Positions 7,927 to 13,392 of a stretch of DNA of 13,392 nucleotides are shown one piece after another; position 1 is the stretch's first letter; every line of letters starts with the position of its first letter. A program made the position numbers and the translations under genes. The DNA comes from Candidatus Pelagibacter sp. GTDB lineage: Bacteria; Pseudomonadota; Alphaproteobacteria; Pelagibacterales; Pelagibacteraceae. The stretch spans positions 1 through 13,392 of the forward strand of contig JAOIYV010000013.1 in assembly GCA_028226735.1 (NCBI GenBank). Direction: 5' to 3'. The notes beneath the pieces were generated by a model. The model was given only the letters and a program-made list of their open reading frames with translations. It did no database searches and was not told the DNA's origin.

Positions 7927-8166
7927 ATGATTAAAGGACAAAACGCAGGTAACGGACCAATCGTAGTAGATGTAGAGAAAGATAAATCTTACTACTGGTG
8001 CTCTTGTGGAAAGAGTGCAAAGCAACCATTTTGTGATGGATCACATAAGGGCACTGAATTTACTCCATTTGCATACAAGGCTGAAGAAACTAAAAAAATG
8101 TTTTTTTGCGCTTGCAAACAAACTAACAATCAGCCATTTTGTGATGGATCGCACAATAAAAAATAA
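7927..8166 (+). CDS. Dual CDGSH iron-sulfur domain protein
   Basis: This 79-residue protein contains two CDGSH iron-sulfur motifs, each with the C-x-C-...-C-D-G-S-H ligand set: C25, C27, C36 and H40, then C61, C63, C72 and H76. Each should bind a redox-active [2Fe-2S] cluster with three Cys and one His ligand. The short two-cluster form resembles the class represented by mitochondrial CISD3/MiNT. No membrane anchor or signal peptide is seen, so it should be cytosolic. A good ribosome site, AAAGGG, ends 5 bases before the ATG. It is the first gene of a four-gene operon and may act as an electron carrier or redox sensor for it; that role is inferred. Confidence 0.93.
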   Translation: MIKGQNAGNGPIVVDVEKDKSYYWCSCGKSAKQPFCDGSHKGTEFTPFAYKAEETKKMFFCACKQTNNQPFCDGSHNKK

Positions 8167-8174
8167 AGGATAAT

Positions 8175-8585
8175 ATGAATAATTTAAATAATAAGATTAA
8201 CAGTTTTTTTTCTAATATAGATGCTCTAGCCTCTTTAATTTTGAGGTTTGGAATTGGTATTGCCTTTATCATTCATGGTGCAAAAAAATTTCCTTTACCT
8301 CCCCAAGGGTTAATTGAGTATTTTGGTCTATCACCTATGTTAGCATCAACAGTTGCTTTATCTGAACTCTTGACTGGATTGGTATTAATTATAAGTGGTT
8401 TTATTAAGAATCCTTTTGGAAATATTCTCACAAGACTATCAGGTCTCAACATAACTATATTAATGATAACTATACTTGTCTTTGCTCATAAAGACTGGTT
8501 CTTCACAACAAAACTATTTACTAGTGAACAAATATTTCTTTTAATTGGTGGAATTTATTTTCTAATTAAAGGAAATCGATCATAA
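8175..8585 (+). CDS. DoxX family membrane protein
   Basis: The 136-residue protein has four predicted transmembrane helices (about 19-35, 55-76, 88-106, 118-133), which is the DoxX fold. The conserved first-helix stretch LILRFGIGIAFIIHGAKKF (21-39) and SELLTGLVLII (63-73) fit the family. Characterised relatives include a subunit of archaeal thiosulfate:quinone oxidoreductase and a mycobacterial DoxX that works with superoxide dismutase, so a redox or quinone-linked role is plausible but not specific. AAAGGAT precedes the ATG, 8 bases after the CDGSH stop. The pirin start follows only 2 bases after this stop. Confidence 0.85.
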   Translation: MNNLNNKINSFFSNIDALASLILRFGIGIAFIIHGAKKFPLPPQGLIEYFGLSPMLASTVALSELLTGLVLIISGFIKNPFGNILTRLSGLNITILMITILVFAHKDWFFTTKLFTSEQIFLLIGGIYFLIKGNRS

Positions 8586-8587
8586 AT

Positions 8588-9427
8588 ATGGCTCAAATCG
8601 AAGTAGAAAAAATAATAGAACCAGTTGCAGCATCAGATGGTGCTGGAGTTAAATTAAAAAGAAGTATTGGTACTCACCTTATTGATTACCATGATCCTTT
8701 TTTAATGTTAGATGAGTTTGGCTCTGAAAATAAAGATGATTATATTGGGGGCTTTCCTCCTCATCCTCACAGAGGAATTGAAACTGTAACTTATATGTTA
8801 AGTGGAGAGTTTGAACATGAAGATAGCACTGGTGCTAAAGGTAGAATGACTTCAGGAGATGTTCAGTGGATGAAAACTGGTGGTGGAATAATTCATTCTG
8901 AAATGCCCGCAATGACAGAAGGTAAGCTACATGGTTTTCAACTTTGGGTAAATATGCCCGCTAAATTGAAGATGAACAAACCTGAGTATATTTATATTGA
9001 TGCGGATAAAATGAGTGTTCATAAAGATAATGATAAAATAGTTAAAATAATTGCTGGAAAATTTGAAAATGTAGAAGGACCTGTTAAAGGCCATAACGTA
9101 GAACCAATTTACTTTGATGTAGAGATTGAAGAAGGTAAGGAGTTTAATTTTGATCTTCCTTCAACACATAACTCTTTAATTTATTTAATTGATGGGGAAA
9201 TTAAGGTTGGAGATCAAAACCATGATCAAGCTAAAAACTCTACTTTAATTATCCTAACTAAAGGTGAAAATTTAAAAGTATCTAGCTTAACTAAAGCTAA
9301 ATTTTTATTAATATGTGGTAAACCAATTGGAGAACCCATTGCAAGAGGTGGTCCATTTGTAATGAATACTAAAGCAGAGATCTTGCAAGCAGTTCAAGAC
9401 TATCATAATGGTACGTTTGTAAAATAA
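8588..9427 (+). CDS. Pirin family bicupin protein
   Basis: At 279 residues this is a normal-length pirin with two cupin domains. The N-terminal cupin carries the metal site: H59 and H61 in PPHPHRGIETVTYML, then H103 and E105 in GGGIIHSEMP. Other typical blocks are DPFLMLDEFG (36-45), GDVQWMKTGGG (90-100) and, near the C-terminus, GKPIGEPIARGGPFVMNT. Bacterial pirins include quercetin dioxygenases and proteins that modulate metabolic enzymes or redox responses; the activity here cannot be assigned. It begins 2 bases after the DoxX stop, and its TAA shares one base with the next ATG (TAATG), so translation is probably coupled to the quinone oxidoreductase gene. Confidence 0.93.
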   Translation: MAQIEVEKIIEPVAASDGAGVKLKRSIGTHLIDYHDPFLMLDEFGSENKDDYIGGFPPHPHRGIETVTYMLSGEFEHEDSTGAKGRMTSGDVQWMKTGGGIIHSEMPAMTEGKLHGFQLWVNMPAKLKMNKPEYIYIDADKMSVHKDNDKIVKIIAGKFENVEGPVKGHNVEPIYFDVEIEEGKEFNFDLPSTHNSLIYLIDGEIKVGDQNHDQAKNSTLIILTKGENLKVSSLTKAKFLLICGKPIGEPIARGGPFVMNTKAEILQAVQDYHNGTFVK

Positions 9428-10398
9428 TGAAAGCAATTCAAATTCAAAAATTTGGTGGTCCAGAGGTTTTAGAACTTAAAGATATTGAGATTGGAAAACC
9501 TAATCCTAAAGAAGTTTTAATAAAAAATCTATCAATCGCTATTAACTATATTGATGTTTATCACCGAACAGGTTTATATCCTATCCCTCTACCAAGCGGT
9601 ATTGGTTTAGAAGCATGTGGAATAATTGAAGAAATTGGTTCTGAAGTAGATCTTTTCAAGGTTGGAGATAGAGTAAGTCATGCATCTATGCCTATTGGTG
9701 GTTACTCAGAAAAACAAATAATGCCTCAAGAAAAATTAGTTATTGTTCCTGAAGGCATTTCAAATGAAATAGCTTCTTGTATTGTATTAAAAGGAATTAC
9801 AGCTGAGTACTTACTTCATCGAAGTTATGCTGCAAAAAAAGGTGATAAGGTATTATTTCACGCAGCAGCTGGTGGTGTTGGACAAATTTTATGTCAGTGG
9901 GCTAATGCAATTGGTTGCACTGTGATAGGAACTGTTGGTTCAAAAGAGAAGGAAGCTATTGCTAAAAAAAATGGTTGTCATCATGTGATCAATTATACAG
10001 ATAATAATTTTGTTGAAGAGGTTGAAAAGATAGTTGGTAAAAATGGAATTGATGTTGTCTATGATGGTGTTGGTACAAAAACTTTTGAAGGTTCAATAGA
10101 GTGTTTAAAAATTAGAGGAATGATGGTAGCATTTGGAAATGCCTCTGGCTATGTTCATACGCTAGATATTAAAAAGCATATCAATGCTAAAGGGCTTTTT
10201 TTTACTAGACCTTCAATAGCCCATTATACTGTAACAAGAAAAGAACTTGAAGACTCTGCAGCAAAAGTTTTTGATGCAATTTTGTCTGATAAAATAAAAA
10301 TTGAAATTTCTAAAAAATATTCTCTTGCAGAAGCTAGAAAGGCTCATGAAGAACTAGAAGCAAGACTGCTGACTGGACCTGCAGTAATTATTCCTTAA
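9427..10398 (+). CDS. qor: NADPH:quinone oxidoreductase, zeta-crystallin type
   Basis: The 323-residue protein is a zinc-independent medium-chain reductase. It has the N-terminal GroES-like domain with NYIDVYHRTGLYP (40-52), LPSGIGLEACGIIEEIG (55-71) and VGDRV (79-83), and a Rossmann domain with the nucleotide loop AAAGGVGQ (146-153). The catalytic-zinc ligand pattern of alcohol dehydrogenases is absent. Family enzymes use NADPH to reduce quinones, usually by one electron, or reduce reactive enones. Its 1-base overlap with the pirin gene makes it the last gene of the redox operon. Its TAA lies in a TTAA shared with the convergent DUF2721 stop, giving a 4-base overlap. The symbol is by family resemblance. 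Confidence 0.9.
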   Translation: MKAIQIQKFGGPEVLELKDIEIGKPNPKEVLIKNLSIAINYIDVYHRTGLYPIPLPSGIGLEACGIIEEIGSEVDLFKVGDRVSHASMPIGGYSEKQIMPQEKLVIVPEGISNEIASCIVLKGITAEYLLHRSYAAKKGDKVLFHAAAGGVGQILCQWANAIGCTVIGTVGSKEKEAIAKKNGCHHVINYTDNNFVEEVEKIVGKNGIDVVYDGVGTKTFEGSIECLKIRGMMVAFGNASGYVHTLDIKKHINAKGLFFTRPSIAHYTVTRKELEDSAAKVFDAILSDKIKIEISKKYSLAEARKAHEELEARLLTGPAVIIP

Positions 10399-10799
10399 TC
10401 TAAATCAACATCCATATCAGACATGTGCAGTTTTAATGCATTGGTTGATACATGAATTTCTCTAATAAAAAATACAATTGAAATGATCATTGAAAGACAG
10501 CATGATCCAAAAATTAGTCGTGCTATAAAAATTTCATTCAAATAAAGACCTAGCACAGTTAGCATATTAAATAGGAACCCAAATGCAGCAAACATAATTG
10601 TCCAACGTAGAAGTGTTATTCTTCCACTTAAATTTATAAACTGCTTCTTCCATTCGTTAGGAATATGATTTTCATACACATGTTCATCGTGAAGTTCTCT
10701 AATTAACTTACTTAGTGAGTGAAACCTGTTGCTATATATATTCATTAATAGAGGAATAGCTGGGAACATTAGTGCTGTAACTGTATAATCTATATTCAT
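10395..10799 (-). CDS. DUF2721-type membrane protein
   Basis: The 134-residue protein has an N-terminal hydrophobic helix (about 7-21), a polar linker with RFHSLSKLIRELHDE, and two further helices (about 65-88 and 93-112) before REIHVSTNALKLHM. This layout, with basic residues after the first helix and an R-E-I...S..AL block after the last, resembles DUF2721 proteins, whose function is unknown. The C-terminus is acidic (MSDMDVDLD). It converges on qor with a 4-base shared stop and is divergent from ubiA by 52 bases, so it is a one-gene unit. I assign no role. Confidence 0.75.
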   Translation of the reverse strand: MNIDYTVTALMFPAIPLLMNIYSNRFHSLSKLIRELHDEHVYENHIPNEWKKQFINLSGRITLLRWTIMFAAFGFLFNMLTVLGLYLNEIFIARLIFGSCCLSMIISIVFFIREIHVSTNALKLHMSDMDVDLD

Positions 10800-10851
10800 A
10801 CGAATCAGTTTGATTATGAAACTAGCCTTTGCTATTTACAAGTAAATTATT

Positions 10852-11715
10852 ATGAATCAGTTAAATCTTTTTATTGAACTAACAAGATTACAAAGACCAA
10901 TTGGATTCATGCTATTATTTTGGCCGTGCTCTTGGGGCCTAACATTGGCGTATGATTTTTCAAAAAGTCTTAATAATTATTTTTTTTATTTATTTTTATT
11001 CTTCTTAGGATCAGTTTTAATGCGATCCGCTGGTTGTATAGTAAATGATATTTCGGATAAAGAATTTGATAAAAAAGTAGAAAGAACAAAAAATAGACCC
11101 ATTGCCTCAAATAAAGTTTCTATTAAATTAGCAATTTTTTATACAATTATTTTGTGCTTAATTGCTTTTTTGGTTTTAATTAATTTTAATAATTTAACAA
11201 TTATTCTTGCCTTGTGCTCAATGCCTTTAGCTTTTACTTATCCATTGATGAAAAGATTTACGTACTGGCCTCAATTATTTTTGGGCATAACATTTAACTA
11301 TGGTTTAATTTTAGGCTGGGTATCAGTAAATAACCAAATAAATATTATACCTGTCATTTTTTATTTGGGAGCCATATTTTGGACACTAGCATATGACACT
11401 ATTTATGGGTTTCAAGATATAAAAGACGATGAAATTATAGGTGTAAAATCAACTTCAATAAAATTTAAAAATAATCCATCAAAATTCATTTTTATATGTT
11501 TCTCTATTTTAACTTTCTCAATTTTAATAAGTGGATACTTAATGAACTTTAATTTCTTATTTTATTTAGGCTCTACTTTCTTAATATTTCACTTGTTTTT
11601 CTATCAACTTAAAAAAGTTAACTTTCAAGATGCTACGAATTGTTTAAAAATATTTAAAAGTAATAATATATTTGGGCTATTGGTGCTTTTTACGATATTC
11701 CTAGGTAAGTTTTAA
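10852..11715 (+). CDS. ubiA: 4-hydroxybenzoate polyprenyltransferase
   Basis: This 287-residue integral membrane prenyltransferase shows both aspartate-rich motifs of UbiA. The first is NDISDKEFD (65-73) followed by RTKNRPIAS (78-86). The second is YDTIYGFQDIKDDE (181-194). They coordinate Mg-diphosphate of the polyprenyl donor. The N-terminal LTRLQRPIGFMLLFWP is characteristic of the ubiquinone-pathway branch rather than heme O synthase or menaquinone MenA. It prenylates 4-hydroxybenzoate in the inner membrane, supplying ubiquinone to the respiratory chain that ends in the aa3 oxidase encoded in this window. No clear Shine-Dalgarno precedes the ATG. The ABC exporter gene starts 4 bases after its stop. 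Confidence 0.93.
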   Translation: MNQLNLFIELTRLQRPIGFMLLFWPCSWGLTLAYDFSKSLNNYFFYLFLFFLGSVLMRSAGCIVNDISDKEFDKKVERTKNRPIASNKVSIKLAIFYTIILCLIAFLVLINFNNLTIILALCSMPLAFTYPLMKRFTYWPQLFLGITFNYGLILGWVSVNNQINIIPVIFYLGAIFWTLAYDTIYGFQDIKDDEIIGVKSTSIKFKNNPSKFIFICFSILTFSILISGYLMNFNFLFYLGSTFLIFHLFFYQLKKVNFQDATNCLKIFKSNNIFGLLVLFTIFLGKF

Positions 11716-11719
11716 AATA

Positions 11720-13392
11720 ATGACAAATAACTTAATATTCAAGAGATTATACAGAGACTACACAAAAAAATTTATTAATAAAATTTTACTATCTGGTCTT
11801 TTTGCAATCTTTGTTGCGGGTAGTACCTCGGCAATTGCATGGTTACTTGATCCAGCAATTAAAAAAATTTTCATTGATAAAGATCAAACCTTAATATTGA
11901 TTATACCAATCCTAATAATTTTATCCTTTTCAACAAAAGGAGTTTCGTTGTATTTTGCAAAAGCAATAATGATCAGTGTTGGGGAAGAAATTAAAAAGAT
12001 ACTTCAATTAGATATGATCAAATCTTTACTTGGTGCTGACACTCAATTGATAGATAAAAAACACTCTGGCAAATTCATTTCAAACCTAACATATGACGTT
12101 AATCAGATAACTAATTTGTTAAGTTTTGCTTTATTAAATCTTTTTAAGGATAGTTTAACTTTAATCGGTTTATTATTTGTGATGTTTTTTCAAAATTGGA
12201 AGCTTTCTCTAATTTCGATTATAATGCTTCCGTTGGCAAGTTTTTTTGCTAGGTCTTTAGGAAAAAGAGTTGGTAAAGTTACAACTGAAGCGCAAGAAAA
12301 ATCTGGTCTTTTTAACACATATTTAATTGAAATTTTTAAAAACCATAAACTAATTAAGATCTTTCAAAGAGAAAATTATGAAAATAATAGAGCAGATAAA
12401 TTTGTTGATGATTTAAAAGAAAAAAATAAAAAAATTGCAATTATTTTTGTAAGAACTTCACCGATTATGGAATCTCTTACGGGTGTTATGATAGCAATAC
12501 TAATTTATTATTCTGGTAGATTAATTATTAATGACGAAATAAGTATCAATAATTTCTTTTCGTTCCTTGCTGCTATGATGTTGGCATATCAACCAGTAAG
12601 ATCTTTAGCGACTTTAAATATAGCCATAAATCAAGGATTGGCAGCAGCTAAAAGAATCCTACCAATAATAGATCACCAAAATCAAATTACTGAAAATAAG
12701 GATGATAAAAATCTTACAATTATTGATGGAAATATTAAATTCAAAAATGTTAGATTTAAATACGATGAAGAAGAAAAAGAAGTTTTAAAATCTATAAATT
12801 TAGAAGTAGTTGGTAAAAAAATGACAGCTTTAGTAGGCCATAGTGGTTCTGGTAAATCAACCATTATGAGCCTTATTCCAAGATTTTATAATATAGGTTC
12901 TGGTGATATCTTAATTGATGATCAATCAATTTATAAAACCAAAATATTTTCGTTAAGAAAAAATATCTCTTTAGTAAGTCAAGATACAACTCTGTTTGAT
13001 GATACAATTAGAAATAATATTGCTTATGGAAATTTAGAGGCAAATGATGATGAAATCATACAAGCTGCAAAATTATCTTTTTCTGAGGATTTTATAAACA
13101 GATTGCCAAAAAAGTATGAGACTATAATTGGTGAAAATGGTGTTAGGTTGTCCGGTGGAGAAAAACAAAGAATATCAATAGCTAGGGCAATGATTAAAAA
13201 AAGCTCAATAATTCTACTAGATGAGGCAACTTCTTCTCTTGATACTGAAACAGAAAGCAAAATACAAGAAGCTTTAAAGATTTTAACACAAGATAGAACT
13301 ACGATTGTAATAGCTCACCGTCTATCAACTATACTAAACTCAAATAGAATATACGTTATAGACTCGGGTGAAGTAGTGGCATCAGGTAAGCA
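11720..13392 (+). CDS. MsbA-like ABC exporter, 3' end beyond window
   Basis: An open frame runs from ATG to the window edge (557 codons, no stop). It is a fused ABC exporter: a six-helix transmembrane domain (about residues 20-320) followed by an ATPase domain. ATPase motifs are complete: Walker A GHSGSGKST (373-381), Q-loop Q421, signature LSGGEKQ (477-483), Walker B IILLDE with D501 and E502, and switch histidine H533. The start region MTNNLIFKRLYRDYTKKF and overall length fit MsbA/lipid exporters of about 580 residues, so only the last 20-40 residues are probably missing. Substrate could be lipid A or another lipid or drug; I cannot tell. It follows ubiA by 4 bases and is likely co-transcribed. 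Confidence 0.9.
   Translation, partial: MTNNLIFKRLYRDYTKKFINKILLSGLFAIFVAGSTSAIAWLLDPAIKKIFIDKDQTLILIIPILIILSFSTKGVSLYFAKAIMISVGEEIKKILQLDMIKSLLGADTQLIDKKHSGKFISNLTYDVNQITNLLSFALLNLFKDSLTLIGLLFVMFFQNWKLSLISIIMLPLASFFARSLGKRVGKVTTEAQEKSGLFNTYLIEIFKNHKLIKIFQRENYENNRADKFVDDLKEKNKKIAIIFVRTSPIMESLTGVMIAILIYYSGRLIINDEISINNFFSFLAAMMLAYQPVRSLATLNIAINQGLAAAKRILPIIDHQNQITENKDDKNLTIIDGNIKFKNVRFKYDEEEKEVLKSINLEVVGKKMTALVGHSGSGKSTIMSLIPRFYNIGSGDILIDDQSIYKTKIFSLRKNISLVSQDTTLFDDTIRNNIAYGNLEANDDEIIQAAKLSFSEDFINRLPKKYETIIGENGVRLSGGEKQRISIARAMIKKSSIILLDEATSSLDTETESKIQEALKILTQDRTTIVIAHRLSTILNSNRIYVIDSGEVVASGK

Noticed and set aside
10802..10863. Direct repeat GAATCAGTT before and at the ubiA start
   Set aside because: Only 9 bases, one copy inside the coding start; chance is likely and no site type fits.
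12682..13260. Two minus-strand open frames opposite the ABC transporter ATPase domain
   Set aside because: The plus strand encodes Walker A, signature and Walker B motifs there; the antisense frames are by-products.

Overview
The window looks like a chromosomal segment of a SAR11-clade (Pelagibacterales) alphaproteobacterium. The DNA is very AT-rich, genes are packed with gaps of a few bases, several starts overlap the preceding stop, and Shine-Dalgarno sites are often weak. The gene content also fits: an aa3-type cytochrome oxidase operon and, most tellingly, a betaine-homocysteine methyltransferase gene preceded by tandem SAM-II and SAM-V riboswitches, an arrangement I recall from Candidatus Pelagibacter ubique. 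The assignment rests on reading the sequence, not on a database search.

Region 1 (54-4656, minus strand) is the terminal oxidase operon. Read in transcription order it holds coxB, coxA, a 41-residue membrane microprotein, ctaG/cox11, coxC and SURF1. It encodes the three core subunits plus the CuB and heme-a assembly factors. The heme O synthase gene ctaB, often found inside this operon, is absent here. rsmE (4718-5416, minus) lies just upstream.

Region 2 (5434-7472) holds a complete type II haloacid dehalogenase gene on the plus strand. It converges, 2 bases apart, on a minus-strand bhmT-like gene. The roughly 300-base bhmT leader carries a promoter, a SAM-II aptamer with a readable terminator/antiterminator, then a SAM-V aptamer. 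Downstream of SAM-V is an apparent translational switch: a hairpin over the bhmT ribosome-binding site competes with a 15-bp helix that uses the 3' edge of SAM-V. There is also a possible overlapping leader ORF. Methionine made by BhmT becomes SAM, so this is a two-stage feedback loop.

Region 3 (7473-10398) is a redox cassette: a minus-strand HxlR-type regulator with an N-terminal cysteine, divergent from a tight plus-strand operon of a dual-CDGSH iron-sulfur protein, a DoxX membrane protein, a pirin and a zeta-crystallin-type quinone oxidoreductase. A palindrome lies at the regulator's predicted start site. A response to quinones or electrophiles is the most economical inference.

Region 4 (10395-13392) holds a DUF2721 membrane protein (minus), ubiA for ubiquinone biosynthesis (plus) and the start of an MsbA-like ABC exporter that runs off the window end. 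I found no tRNA, rRNA, CRISPR array, insertion sequence or phage gene.
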